Assembly (NCBI GenBank): GCA_005879315.1 | Contig: VBLC01000035.1 | Location: 1 to 64,000, forward strand | DNA length: 64,000 bases | DNA from: Deltaproteobacteria bacterium | GTDB taxonomy: Bacteria; Myxococcota; Myxococcia; Myxococcales; 40CM-4-68-19 | Direction of reading: 5' to 3' | Shown: in pieces, positions 7,951 through 17,813 of the stretch | Numbering within the stretch: position 1 is the first letter of the stretch | How the letters are laid out: the number at the start of each line of letters is the position of its first letter | Program-made: the position numbers and the translations under genes | Notes under the pieces: model-generated | Database searches by the model: none | What the model was told of the DNA's origin: nothing | What the model saw: only the letters and a program-made list of their open reading frames with translations

Positions 7951-10900
7951 GGGGCGATGAGCAGCTCTTGCGACTGCGCCTCATCGATGGCGCGGGCAAA
8001 AGCGGCGAATGCGGCATAGTCGGCGGGCGCCACGCGCTGCTGTGGAAGAGAGAGCGACTCCTCCAGGATCAGTTTTCCCCCTTCCTCGCGCGCGCCCCAG
8101 CGGTACTCGCCGAAAGGCGTGCGCAGCGCGATCGGCTGCGGCGGAGCTTTGAGCCTGAGATTGCGCGGCAGCGCGAGGACGCAACGGACCGACGTCTGCT
8201 CGGGCGCGTCGACCAGCAGCGTGACCGTGCGCTCCGCCTTGGGCGCCCAGCGCCGCGCCAACCGCTGGGGCACGAGCGACGCCGGCACGAAGAGCTGGTC
8301 GCCATCGCGCCGCGCCAGCTGCGCATGGATCAGCGCCACCAGAGCCGCGGTGCCGCCCAGCTCCGTCTCGCGCTCGGTGGTGAGCGTCTCCAGCGTCAGC
8401 CCGTGGATGCCGCGACCCAGCATCGACTCGACCGCCTGCTTGCGCTGCTCGCGGTCGAGCCGCTCGAGGGCATCCTTGAGGCTGGCCGCTTCGAAGCCAC
8501 GATGTTCGTCGCGCGCCGTTCCCGCCGAGCTGCCGTCGGCCTCGAGCTGCAGCTCGATGGAGACCACGCGGCCATCCTTCTGCTCCGGCAGAGCGGAGGG
8601 CGTGCGCAGGTTCTGCGGCTCTTCGCCCGGCTCGGGCAGGGTCCACGCGTCCTGCCCGCGCGCATAGACGGGCAGCTGTCCCAAAGGCGCGAGCCGGTAT
8701 TGCGGATCGGCCCAGAGGGGACCCTCGGGCAGATCGATCCGCAGCACCGCATAATTGTAGAGCTCGCTGCGCGGGAATCGATACGGAGCAGGATCGACCG
8801 CGAAGATCCGGACCAGTACGACGTGAGAGCCGATTCCCGCTGCCGCCAGGGCCGCCTTGACGACCACCAGCCGGTTGCCGCGCCCCTGCAAGAGCACGTG
8901 CGCCGCGCTGGTGGAGAAGTCGCCGCCCTGCGAACGCCCGCGCACGAGCTCCGCCACCTTGGCGTAGATCCGCTGCGCCCTGTCGCGCGGCTCCTCGCCG
9001 CCGGCCTCGCGCGCCAGCTGGTCGGTGCTGCTCGAGGGACGCGTGCGCAGGAGCGCCCAGTCGGCGATCGATCGGACCAGCTCCTTTTCCCCGGCGCCCA
9101 CGCCCAGCTGCACCCAGGGCATCAGCTCGTTCTCGCCGGGCTGGTGCGGCTCGGGCTGCAGCGCAGCGACGTCGCGCGCCGAGTAACGAAAGCGGGTCCG
9201 GTCGGAGGAGAGCGCGCCGGGCGGCAGCGTCAGATGATGCGAGTCCACCTCGAGCGGCACCGGCGCGACGACCTCGTAGGTGGACTCGCTCATCGGCGTC
9301 TCCTCGTCGCGGAAGAAGAAGCCGCTCAGCGTGAAGCCCGGCATCTCCGGCCCGCGCGGGCCGAAACCGCGCAGATAATCCGTCTCGACCGCATCGCCCG
9401 GCTCCAGCCCGGGGAGGCTGATCGCCTCCTTCTCCGGGATCGATTCCGGCTCGAGCACGCGCCCGTCGGCCTTGAGGTTGCGCAGGTGCAGGACCAGCGC
9501 GTCCCCCGGGATCTGCGCCTCGCCGAAGCGGCTCACGCCTTTCTTGTCGAGGACGCGCACGAGCGTGTGCACTCGCTCGACGCCGCCGCCGTCTGGGAAG
9601 ATTTGCGCCGCGCCATGGTCGAGCAGCCGCACTGCGCTGGCGCCCGCCGGGGCGGGAGACCCGGCGCGAGACAGCGCTCGGGCGTCGCGGTCGGTCCAGA
9701 AGAGCAGCTTCTGCTTGTCGTCGAGCGCGAGCTGCTGCCGGAGGGCCAGCTCGCCGGGAGCGAGCTGCAGCGCGCGCCGCCGCGCCTCGGTCGCGCCCGC
9801 TGCATCACCGGCAAGCTCGAGGAGACCCGCCAGGCGCCGGAGTGGCTCGGGACTGCGGGGAGCGAGCGCGGCGGCGGCCCGTACCGAGGCGATGGCCTGC
9901 GGCATCTCCTTGCGCGCCGACTGGACCTCGGCCAGTTGCTCCAGCCGCGAGGGCACCGCCGGCCGCCTCGCGGCCCAGCGCGCGAGAAGCTCCTCCGCGC
10001 GGGCGGTCTCGCCGTGGTCGCGGAGGAACTGCGCCACGGTGGAGAGACCATCCGCGCAGGACAAAAGCGAGTCGGCCAAGCGGCGCTGATCGGTGAGCGC
10101 GCCGTCGCGGCGGGCAAGGTCGAAAGCGAGCTGGATCAGATCGCAGCGCCCTGGCGCAGCGGCGAGCGCGGCGTTGGTCAGGGCCCGCGCCTTGGCGGAA
10201 TTGCCGCGCGCTTCGAGCAGGCGGGCCCGCGCAGCGAGGAGCCGCGGCGGCAGCGGCGCGTCGCGGCCGAAACGCTCGCGCAGGGCCAACTCGGCCTTGT
10301 CGAGGTCCTGGGCAGCGTCGTCATAGCGCTCCGAGTCGCGCTCCACCGCGGCAGCGGTGATCCGGGCGCGCACGAGCAGCGGATCGCGGGTCGCGGCCTC
10401 GCTCAAGTCGGAGAGCGCGCGGCCGCGGCCGATCCGCTCGGGCACCTCCGGATCATGCAAGAGCTGCTGCGCCCGCAGCGCCAGGGCCGGCGCGCCCTTC
10501 GCCGAGAGTACGACGGCGCGCTCGACCGCGGCGCGCGAGGCGGCGCGGTCGTCGCCCATCGCGGCGCGCGCGGCGAGCCAGGCCGCGAGAGGGTCGTTGG
10601 GGTCCTTCTCCTGCATCGCAGCGGCTGCTGCGCGCAAGTCAGCCGAGTCGCGCCAGGCTGGCGGCGCAATGCACGATGTTCCCAGTGCGCACTGCGCCGA
10701 AGCGCGCATGCCGCTCACCTCGGCCGGCGCGGCGCTCTCGGCATCGGAGACGGCGCCGTCGGAGCGCACCAGCGCGATGCGGAAGCGGCCCCCTTCGGCG
10801 CGGCTCCAGCGCGCGAGCAGCGCACGCTTTCCCGGCTGCAAGTGGACCGCGGCAGTCTGCGCGCGAGGGACCTCGCGGGGATAGGGTGCGCGGGCGACCG

Positions 10901-11690
10901 CGACAGCGCCGTCGAGGCGCACCTCGAGCGCGGCAGCGCCCTCGACCCAGAGGAGATAGTCGCCGCCGCGCGCGAGCGAGACGTCGCTCGCCGCATAGAA
11001 GACGTCGCCGTCGCCCGGCTCGAGCTCGAGCCCGACGTCGCCGTCGGGAAAATCGATCGCACGATCGTTTCGGGCAAGACGGCCCGGCGCGGATCCGTCG
11101 AGTGCCAGCGCCTTCGAGAGATCGAAGAGGCGCAGCGCTCCGGCAGGGCCCGCCACGCGCCAGTGCTGGATTGCGCCGGCTTCCCGCCAGGCGCGGGCCT
11201 CGTCGCCCTTGCGCCCGGCGATGCGCGCCGCGGTCTCGCGCAAGAGCCGGGCCGCGCGCGGCGCGACCGGCGGCGAGAGCGCGGCCGCGGCGGCGAGGAT
11301 CGCTTCGTCCACTTCGGGCGAGTCGCCTTCCGCGTCGAGCAGGCGGACCGCGGCCAGCTCCGCCGACGGATCGCGGGGCGCAGCCTGCAGCGCGCGGATC
11401 CAGAGCTTGACCGCCGCGAGCGTCTCGGTGCGGTCTTCGGCGATCTCCGCCATTCCCAACAGCGCCAGCGGCGAGGCGCCGTCGGCCTGGAAGTGGCGTT
11501 CGGCCCCCGCGGGATCGGAGGCGATCAGGTAGCGATACCAGCCGGCCCGGGCCTGCAGCGCCGGATCGCGCTGCGCGGCTATCTCGACGACGTCCAGCTC
11601 GTGCAGCGCATCGTCAGGATTTCCTCTCGCTCCGGCGCGATGGCCCACCACACAGCCCGCGAGGAGCAGGACAAGAGCGACCTGCCTCAA
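7947..11690 (-). CDS. Large lipoprotein with TPR-like region, DUF3857 and degenerate transglutaminase-like domain
   Basis: TTG start overlapping the upstream TGA (TTGA); lipobox VALVLLLAGC; same order and length as the adjacent paralog. Confidence 0.75.
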   Translation of the reverse strand: MRQVALVLLLAGCVVGHRAGARGNPDDALHELDVVEIAAQRDPALQARAGWYRYLIASDPAGAERHFQADGASPLALLGMAEIAEDRTETLAAVKLWIRALQAAPRDPSAELAAVRLLDAEGDSPEVDEAILAAAAALSPPVAPRAARLLRETAARIAGRKGDEARAWREAGAIQHWRVAGPAGALRLFDLSKALALDGSAPGRLARNDRAIDFPDGDVGLELEPGDGDVFYAASDVSLARGGDYLLWVEGAAALEVRLDGAVAVARAPYPREVPRAQTAAVHLQPGKRALLARWSRAEGGRFRIALVRSDGAVSDAESAAPAEVSGMRASAQCALGTSCIAPPAWRDSADLRAAAAAMQEKDPNDPLAAWLAARAAMGDDRAASRAAVERAVVLSAKGAPALALRAQQLLHDPEVPERIGRGRALSDLSEAATRDPLLVRARITAAAVERDSERYDDAAQDLDKAELALRERFGRDAPLPPRLLAARARLLEARGNSAKARALTNAALAAAPGRCDLIQLAFDLARRDGALTDQRRLADSLLSCADGLSTVAQFLRDHGETARAEELLARWAARRPAVPSRLEQLAEVQSARKEMPQAIASVRAAAALAPRSPEPLRRLAGLLELAGDAAGATEARRRALQLAPGELALRQQLALDDKQKLLFWTDRDARALSRAGSPAPAGASAVRLLDHGAAQIFPDGGGVERVHTLVRVLDKKGVSRFGEAQIPGDALVLHLRNLKADGRVLEPESIPEKEAISLPGLEPGDAVETDYLRGFGPRGPEMPGFTLSGFFFRDEETPMSESTYEVVAPVPLEVDSHHLTLPPGALSSDRTRFRYSARDVAALQPEPHQPGENELMPWVQLGVGAGEKELVRSIADWALLRTRPSSSTDQLAREAGGEEPRDRAQRIYAKVAELVRGRSQGGDFSTSAAHVLLQGRGNRLVVVKAALAAAGIGSHVVLVRIFAVDPAPYRFPRSELYNYAVLRIDLPEGPLWADPQYRLAPLGQLPVYARGQDAWTLPEPGEEPQNLRTPSALPEQKDGRVVSIELQLEADGSSAGTARDEHRGFEAASLKDALERLDREQRKQAVESMLGRGIHGLTLETLTTERETELGGTAALVALIHAQLARRDGDQLFVPASLVPQRLARRWAPKAERTVTLLVDAPEQTSVRCVLALPRNLRLKAPPQPIALRTPFGEYRWGAREEGGKLILEESLSLPQQRVAPADYAAFAAFARAIDEAQSQELLIAP

Positions 11691-14600
11691 TGCGGGACCT
11701 CGGCCGAGGCGGTGCGCGCGGCCGGCGCGGCTTCGACCCTGCGCTGCAGCGCCGCATCGAGGCGGCCGAGGAAGGCGCGGAAGGCGCCGTAGTCGGAGGG
11801 CTGCAGGAGCCCGCCGTTCAAGGTGAGCTCGAGGCGCGCGCTCACTTTGCCTTCCTCGCGCGCGTAGCGGATGGCGAAAGCTCCCTGCGGCCCCGACTCC
11901 TGCGCGCCCTCGGGCAGGATCGCGGTCCAGCCCGCCGGCAACTGTACTTCCGCCTCGATCACCGTCCGCTGCGGCAGAGGCAGCCGCTCGGGCAGCGACC
12001 GGCGCGAGAGCTGCGCATACGACTCGACGAAGCTCTGCCGCTGCCCGAAAGGCGAGAAGCGCAAGCCCGCGGGCGTCGGCGCGGCGAAGGCCGGCGCGCT
12101 CGCGGAGATCTGCGTCTGGAAAGGCCGCTCGATGTCGTGCGGATCGGAGACTTCGACCGCCGTCACCTTGACGTTGGGGAAGGCCGAGCGCGCCAGGTTC
12201 TCCTCGGCGCGGGCGCGCCGCTCGTCGGCAGGCTCGAAGGCGCGGCGCAACTCGGCCGTCCACGAGCCGCGCGCGCTCGCCTTCACTTCCACGGTCGCGC
12301 TGCCGTCGGCCGCCAGGCGCGCGACCAGCCGGGTCTCGTCGAGGTTGTCGCGCGGCTGCGCTTCCGGCGTGCGCAGGAAATGCGAGGGCCGGTCCGGCTC
12401 GACGATGAGCACTTCCGCCCCGCGGTCGTCGGCGGGCAGTTCCCCCGAGCCGTGGAACTCGGCGGTGCCGTCGAGGAAGAGCTGGTACTTGGGCACGTAA
12501 AGGATGGCGTGGTTGAACACCGCCAGAGACGCCGGCGCGGTCTCGATGCCGCCGAGCCGCTTCATGCGCAAGAGCACGAGGCGCGAGTCGATGCCGAGCG
12601 CCTCGAGCATGGCGTGCATCAGCGAGGCCTTGTCCTTGCAGTCGCCGAAGCGGCGGCTGAGGATCGTCTCGACCGGATAAGGCTTGAAGGAGTTGATGCC
12701 GAACTCGAGCCCGACGTAGCGGGTGCGCGAGACGACGAAGTCGTAGACGGCGCGGATGCGGGCCTCTTCGTCGCTCTGAGAAATTCCCTTGACCGCGTCG
12801 AACGCCGCGGTGCGGATCTCGCTCGTCACGCGCAGCTGGTCCTTGATCAGCCCCCAGTAGAAACGGCCCACGTCCTCCCAGCTGCGGTAGGTGGAGACGT
12901 GCACGTAGGCGAGCACTTCGCTGTAGCCGGGCATGGAGGGCTCGGGCACGAGCTTGGGGACCTCGCGCGCCGTCCACCGTTGCCAGGTGCCGCCGTCGGC
13001 GAGCTTGCCCTCCGTGCGCTGCAAGCCGGCCAGCTTCGTCGCGCTGGCAAAGAAGAGGCGGCCGGCCGGCCCGAGCAAGACGTAATCGGAGATGCGCCGC
13101 ACCTGCGTGCCCTGGAGGTAGGCGAAGTCGCCGAAGTAGTCGGCGAAGAAGTTGGAGCCAGAGTCATCGGTGCGCGTGATCAGCTCGACCACGTCGCCCG
13201 GCTCGAGCTGCGGGAAACCCACCACCCGCGCGCGCAGATCGTAGTAGAGCCCGTACCAGGGCTCGGAGAGGTTGCGCTCGCTCTCGCTCTTGCTCTCGAG
13301 GATCGAGCCGTCCTTGCGGAAGATGCGCGCGCGCTCGATGCGCACTTGCTGCCGGTCAGGGGAGAACTGGACGCTCTGCGATCGCGCCGCATCGACACCG
13401 CGGGCGGTGAGCGGCCGCAGCACGACCTGCCGGGTGCGCGAGGAGAGGCCGTTGGCGAAGACCTTCGTGACGGAGAGATCGGCGAGCACTTCGAGATCCT
13501 CGCCTGCGATGGCCGCGAGCTTCGACAGCTCGCGAGCATCGTAGAGATACGGCGCGGCGTACTGCTCCTCGGGCCGCACCGCGCGCACCAGCTCGCGCAG
13601 CGCAGGATTCTGCGGCCGCAAGCTCAGTGCCCGCGCGAACGCGGCGAGCGCGCCCGATTCGTCCTGGTTGCGCAGCCGGTGGCGGCCGAGCTGCTCGTGC
13701 GGCTCGGGATCGTCCGGAGCAAGAGCGAGCGCCTGGGCGAAGGCCTCGTCCGCCTTCGCCGCGCGGCCATTCTGCGAGAGCAGCTCGGCGGCGCGCAGGC
13801 GCGGATAGAGGGCCGCTGGCTCGAGAGCGAGCGTCTCGCCGAGGAGCTTGAGCGCCCCGTCGAGATCGCCGCGGTCGAGCGCGAGCCCGATCGACTCGCC
13901 CCGCGCCTCGGCGTCGTCGTAGCGGGCGGCCATCGCCTTCTGCAGCTCCTCGGCGGCCTCGGCGGGACGGCCCAGCCGCCGCAGGGCGCCTGCCGCTGCG
14001 CGATGCGCTCGCGCCAGGTCGGGGCGGGCTTTCGCTGCCTCGAGGCGCAGGAGCGCCGCTCGCGCGCTCAGACCCACCGCATCGAGCGCGCGCGCCTCGG
14101 TGAGCATCGCATCGATGAACGCTGGCGCGGCCGTTCGCGCCTTGCGGGCGAGCTCCAGGGCCGCCCATCCTTCGCCCCGCTCCAACCGATAGGAGGCGAG
14201 CGCGTCGAGCAGCTCCGCGTCGTCGGGATGCGCGGCGAGCGCAGCATCGAGCGCCGCGCGCCGCTTGTTCGCGTCGCGATCCTCCAGCCGGGAGAGGCGC
14301 AGGGCCATCTCCGCATCGCTGGGCCGCAGCTCGAGGGCCCGCTCCATCGCGTGCAGCGGCAGCCGTTCGGCCTCGTCGTCGGGCCTGCGGAAGGAGAGCG
14401 CGACCGCGAGGTCTTCCTGCGCGCGCGCATCTTTTTCGTTCTTGGCGGCGAGCGCCTTCAGCTCCTCGACTGCATCGGCTGGCTTCTTCGCCGGCTTCGC
14501 GGCCTTGCGCGCGCCTTCGGGGACCGCGGCTGCGGCGAAGGCCTGTGCGCGCGCATCGGGCGGACGCGCCGCGCGGGCGACCTCGACCAGGGGCGCGTCC

Positions 14601-15376
14601 TTGCCGCTCGCGATCCGCAGGCTGAAGCCGAGCTTGCCGCTCGAGTGCGCGATCTTGACGAGCAGGAAATTGTCGCCCGCCTTCAGCGCGGCGGCGAACG
14701 TCTGCTGGTCGAAGCGCGAGGGATGGAGCGCCCCGTCCTCGTGCGCCAGCGAGCCGTTGAGCCAGACACGAGAACCGCCGCTGGCGCCGAGATGAAAGAC
14801 GACCGGCTGCGCCTTGGCAGACCGCAAGACGGTCGCTGCATAGACCGCGACATCCTGGCGCGGATGGATGACTGCAGAAAGATCGACGAAACCATAGGGA
14901 GCGTGGTTGGCGGGCAGCGTGCGCCAGGCCACGTCGTGCTCCTTGCCGCGGTAGAGGGCTTTGGGGTCGTAGCCGTCCGTTTCGGGACCATAGACGGCGA
15001 GCAGGCCCGCACGAGCTTCGTTGTCGAAGGGACCGACGACGCTCCAGACGCGGATCGGTGCGACCTCGTCGAAGAGGGCCTTCGCCTGCGCCAGCTGCCC
15101 TTGGGAAACGGCGAGCTGTGCGCGCATTTCCTGAGCGAGCGCTCGCACGTCCGGCCGTGCCCTGGGCGCGCGAGCGGCTGCCTGCAGTGAGCCGATCAGG
15201 CCGGCGAGGTCGCCCTTCTCGTCCCTCCGCTCGAAGAGCCGGTAGAGGTCGGCGATGGCCTGCGGCTTGTCCAGTTCGCCCAGGACGCGCGCCTGCAGCG
15301 AGGGGGTGGCCTCGTCGGCGTGCAGCGCCGGAGCGAGCAGGGCGGCGACAAAGAGCAGGCTTGGCGCTTTGAGCAT
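11687..15376 (-). CDS. Large secreted TPR protein with DUF3857 and transglutaminase-like domain
   Basis: Signal peptide MLKAPSLLFVAALLAPALHA; DUF3857 region; RFGDCKDKASLMHAMLEALGIDS...FNHAILYVPKYQLFLDGTAE triad. Confidence 0.85.
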   Translation of the reverse strand: MLKAPSLLFVAALLAPALHADEATPSLQARVLGELDKPQAIADLYRLFERRDEKGDLAGLIGSLQAAARAPRARPDVRALAQEMRAQLAVSQGQLAQAKALFDEVAPIRVWSVVGPFDNEARAGLLAVYGPETDGYDPKALYRGKEHDVAWRTLPANHAPYGFVDLSAVIHPRQDVAVYAATVLRSAKAQPVVFHLGASGGSRVWLNGSLAHEDGALHPSRFDQQTFAAALKAGDNFLLVKIAHSSGKLGFSLRIASGKDAPLVEVARAARPPDARAQAFAAAAVPEGARKAAKPAKKPADAVEELKALAAKNEKDARAQEDLAVALSFRRPDDEAERLPLHAMERALELRPSDAEMALRLSRLEDRDANKRRAALDAALAAHPDDAELLDALASYRLERGEGWAALELARKARTAAPAFIDAMLTEARALDAVGLSARAALLRLEAAKARPDLARAHRAAAGALRRLGRPAEAAEELQKAMAARYDDAEARGESIGLALDRGDLDGALKLLGETLALEPAALYPRLRAAELLSQNGRAAKADEAFAQALALAPDDPEPHEQLGRHRLRNQDESGALAAFARALSLRPQNPALRELVRAVRPEEQYAAPYLYDARELSKLAAIAGEDLEVLADLSVTKVFANGLSSRTRQVVLRPLTARGVDAARSQSVQFSPDRQQVRIERARIFRKDGSILESKSESERNLSEPWYGLYYDLRARVVGFPQLEPGDVVELITRTDDSGSNFFADYFGDFAYLQGTQVRRISDYVLLGPAGRLFFASATKLAGLQRTEGKLADGGTWQRWTAREVPKLVPEPSMPGYSEVLAYVHVSTYRSWEDVGRFYWGLIKDQLRVTSEIRTAAFDAVKGISQSDEEARIRAVYDFVVSRTRYVGLEFGINSFKPYPVETILSRRFGDCKDKASLMHAMLEALGIDSRLVLLRMKRLGGIETAPASLAVFNHAILYVPKYQLFLDGTAEFHGSGELPADDRGAEVLIVEPDRPSHFLRTPEAQPRDNLDETRLVARLAADGSATVEVKASARGSWTAELRRAFEPADERRARAEENLARSAFPNVKVTAVEVSDPHDIERPFQTQISASAPAFAAPTPAGLRFSPFGQRQSFVESYAQLSRRSLPERLPLPQRTVIEAEVQLPAGWTAILPEGAQESGPQGAFAIRYAREEGKVSARLELTLNGGLLQPSDYGAFRAFLGRLDAALQRRVEAAPAARTASAEVPH

Positions 15377-15456
15377 GCGTCTCGGAGCAACGGCGGGTCG
15401 ACCGTCCCGATTCCCATGCTGTAGCGCGGCAAGCGCCCGGCCGCCACCTCTCCCGG

Positions 15457-16167
15457 TCAGGGAGCGCGCGCCAGCGTGCGGACTTCGACACGCGCCGCGC
15501 CGGCCGCAAGCAGGGCCTGAGCAGCCGCGGATGCGGTCGCGCCGGTCGTGAGCACATCGTCGAGCAGGCAGATCCGCCGGGCCATGACGTGGCCGCGAAC
15601 GGCGAAGGCGTCGCGGACATTGCGCTCCCTCGCGACGCGGTCGCGGCCGACCTGCTGCCCGGTGGGCCGCACGCGCAGGAGCAAGTGTTCGACCGGCAGT
15701 GCGAAGCGCTTTCCCGCCTCGCTCGCCAGAAGCGCGGCCTGATCGAAGCCTCGCTCGCGCAACCGCGAGAGGTGCAGCGGCACCGGCGCCAGCACATCGG
15801 CGCGAGGCCGCGCGCAGGCTTCGAAGAGCAGCCCGAGCGGCCGCGCCAGGTCCTCGCGCCTCTCGTACTTGAGGCGGTGGATGGCCTCCGCCAGCGCCCC
15901 GCCGTGGAGATACGGGGCCGAGGCTTGCGCAAAGGGCGGCGCGCGCTGCCGGCAATGCAGGCAGCGTCGCGGCCTCAGTGCGGCGAGAACTTCATCGTCG
16001 GCCGGCGCGCCGCAGACGGGACAGCCCGGCGGCAGCGCGATCAGGGTCTCGGCACAAACACCGCAGAAGGGCGACTCGCCGGGCGCATCGCACGATGCAC
16101 AGCGAAGCGGAAAGACCCAGTCGAGCGCCGCCAGCGCCGCGGTCCCAAGGCATCCCCCGATGTCCAC
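15457..16167 (-). CDS. comF: ComF family phosphoribosyltransferase-like protein
   Basis: N-terminal Cys-rich zinc region CASCDAPGESPFCGVC...CPVCGAP...CLHCR and PRT loop ICLLDDVLTTGATASAA. Confidence 0.88.
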   Translation of the reverse strand: MDIGGCLGTAALAALDWVFPLRCASCDAPGESPFCGVCAETLIALPPGCPVCGAPADDEVLAALRPRRCLHCRQRAPPFAQASAPYLHGGALAEAIHRLKYERREDLARPLGLLFEACARPRADVLAPVPLHLSRLRERGFDQAALLASEAGKRFALPVEHLLLRVRPTGQQVGRDRVARERNVRDAFAVRGHVMARRICLLDDVLTTGATASAAAQALLAAGAARVEVRTLARAP

Positions 16168-16196
16168 CCCACCGCCCGGTGCACCTCGCGGGCCAA

Positions 16197-16215
16197 TTTG
16201 TACAAATTGTACAAA
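16197..16215. promoter_or_regulatory. Near-perfect palindrome TTTGTACAAATTGTACAAA upstream of comF, candidate operator
   Basis: Two TTGTACAA 8-bp palindromes separated by 1 bp, 9-bp arms, in the gap between DUF309 and comF. Confidence 0.45.
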
Positions 16216-16232
16216 ATGGCGGCGCGCGACCC

Positions 16233-16613
16233 CTAGCCGCCGGAGAGGGTCCGGATCTGGAGCTGTGGAATGAGACCCCGGTCCAACTCCGGACCCCCCT
16301 CGAGCCAGCTCGCCGCGGCGGTCAGGGTCAGTCGGACGGCTGGCAGAAGGCGGCGCGTCTCGACTCCCATGAAGTCGGGCGGGAGCGGCTCGAGCTTTTC
16401 GAGACCGCTCGTGAGCAGCATGACGCAGCCTCGCGGCTGCTTCTGCACCGTCGCCTTGAAGTAGCCGGCGGCCAGCTGGATCAACCCCTGGAGGAAGAGC
16501 TTGCGCTCGTCCTCCTCCTCCATCCAGGCCTCTTCCCAGGCCTCGTGCGCCTCCCAGAAGAGGCCGCGGTTGAAAAGCTCCGCGCCGCGCAAGAGCGCCT
16601 CTTCGGTGGTCAT
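16233..16613 (-). CDS. DUF309 domain-containing protein
   Basis: [44 protein letters not shown]. Confidence 0.88.
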   Translation of the reverse strand: MTTEEALLRGAELFNRGLFWEAHEAWEEAWMEEEDERKLFLQGLIQLAAGYFKATVQKQPRGCVMLLTSGLEKLEPLPPDFMGVETRRLLPAVRLTLTAAASWLEGGPELDRGLIPQLQIRTLSGG

Positions 16614-16648
16614 CGGGGATATCTTACGCCGCGGGAGGTGAGTCGCCG

Positions 16649-17395
16649 ATGCACAAGCTCGTGCTCCTGCGCCATGGCCAGAGCGCCTGGAACAAGGAGA
16701 ACCGGTTCACCGGCTGGGTCGACGTCCCGCTCAGCGCCGCCGGCGAGGCCGAGGCGCACGAGGCGGGGCAACTGCTCAAGGAGGCGAGCCTCAGTTTCGA
16801 GGTCGCCTACACCTCGCTGCTCAAGCGGGCCATCAAGACTCTCTGGATCGCGCTCGACGAGCTCGACCAGATGTGGATTCCGGTGAAGAACAGCTGGCGC
16901 CTCAACGAGCGCATGTACGGCGCGCTCCAGGGCCTGGACAAGGCCGAGACGGCGCGGCGGCACGGCGAGGCGCAAGTGCACATCTGGCGGCGGAGCTTCG
17001 ACATCGCGCCGCCGCCGTTGCCCAAGGAGGATCCGATGTGGCCGGGCCGCGACCCGCGCTACGCCGACCTGCGCCCTGAAGAGGTGCCGGTGACGGAGAG
17101 CCTGAAGTCGACGGTCGCGCGATTCCTCCCCTATTGGGAGCAGGAGATCGCGCCGGCGGTGCGCAAGGGAAAGCGCGTGCTCATCTCCGCCCACGGCAAC
17201 AGCCTGCGCGCGCTGGTCAAGCACCTCGACAAGATCGGCGATGCCGAGATCGCCGAGCTGAACATTCCCACCGGCATTCCCCTGGTGTACGAGCTCGACG
17301 AGGAGCTGCGACCGATGCGCCATTACTACCTGGGCGGCGAGGACCGGGCCCGCCGCGCGGCCGAGGCGGTCGAACGGCAAGGCAAGGCGAAGTAG
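16649..17395 (+). CDS. gpmA: 2,3-bisphosphoglycerate-dependent phosphoglycerate mutase
   Basis: [60 protein letters not shown]. Confidence 0.96.
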   Translation: MHKLVLLRHGQSAWNKENRFTGWVDVPLSAAGEAEAHEAGQLLKEASLSFEVAYTSLLKRAIKTLWIALDELDQMWIPVKNSWRLNERMYGALQGLDKAETARRHGEAQVHIWRRSFDIAPPPLPKEDPMWPGRDPRYADLRPEEVPVTESLKSTVARFLPYWEQEIAPAVRKGKRVLISAHGNSLRALVKHLDKIGDAEIAELNIPTGIPLVYELDEELRPMRHYYLGGEDRARRAAEAVERQGKAK

Positions 17396-17396
17396 C

Positions 17397-17813
17397 TCAC
17401 TTGTGGTACGGGCCGCCGCGGAGGATCTCGAAGGCGCGATAGAGCTGCTCGAGCACCACCGCGCGCGCCAGCCGGTGCGGCAAGGTCAGTCGCGACAGGC
17501 TCCAGGAAAAGCGCGCCTCCTCCCGCACGCGAGGCGAAAGCCCTTCGTCGCCGCCGATGCAGAGCGTGAGCGCCGCGGTGCGCGAGAGCTTCTGCGCCAG
17601 CTCCCCGCTGCTCAGCTCCACCCCGCGCGGATCGACCGCCCACAGCTCACCGCGCACCTGCCCGAGCAGCAGCTCCCCTTCGCGCGCCAGGTCAGATGCT
17701 TTGAGCTCCAACAATTCCAGCTGCGCGAAGCGTCCGATGCGCTTCGCGTATTCCTTCGCCAGCTCCGCGGTCGGCCCCTTGTCCTTCCCGACGGAGAGCA
17801 GCCGGATCTTCAG
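17397..17813 (-). CDS. rlmH: 23S rRNA (pseudouridine(1915)-N(3))-methyltransferase RlmH, probable CTG start
   Basis: LKIRLLSVGKDKGPTAELAKEYAKRIGRF... from CTG at 17813; LCIGGDEGLSPRVREEARFSWSLSRLTLPHRLARAVVLEQLYRAFEILRGGPYHK. Confidence 0.88.
   Translation of the reverse strand: MKIRLLSVGKDKGPTAELAKEYAKRIGRFAQLELLELKASDLAREGELLLGQVRGELWAVDPRGVELSSGELAQKLSRTAALTLCIGGDEGLSPRVREEARFSWSLSRLTLPHRLARAVVLEQLYRAFEILRGGPYHK

Noticed and set aside
11691-12977. N-terminal extension of the 1676-aa minus ORF
   Set aside because: Overlaps the neighbouring DUF3857 gene out of frame; real start is probably TTG at 11690 with a lipobox
7968-15190. Plus-strand ORFs of 1274 and 1166 aa opposite the DUF3857 genes
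   Set aside because: Shadow ORFs with no recognisable domains; the minus-strand genes have signal peptides, domains and coupled starts
13356-15932. 858-aa minus ORF
   Set aside because: Arg/Ser/Ala-rich out-of-frame translation of the DUF3857 and comF genes
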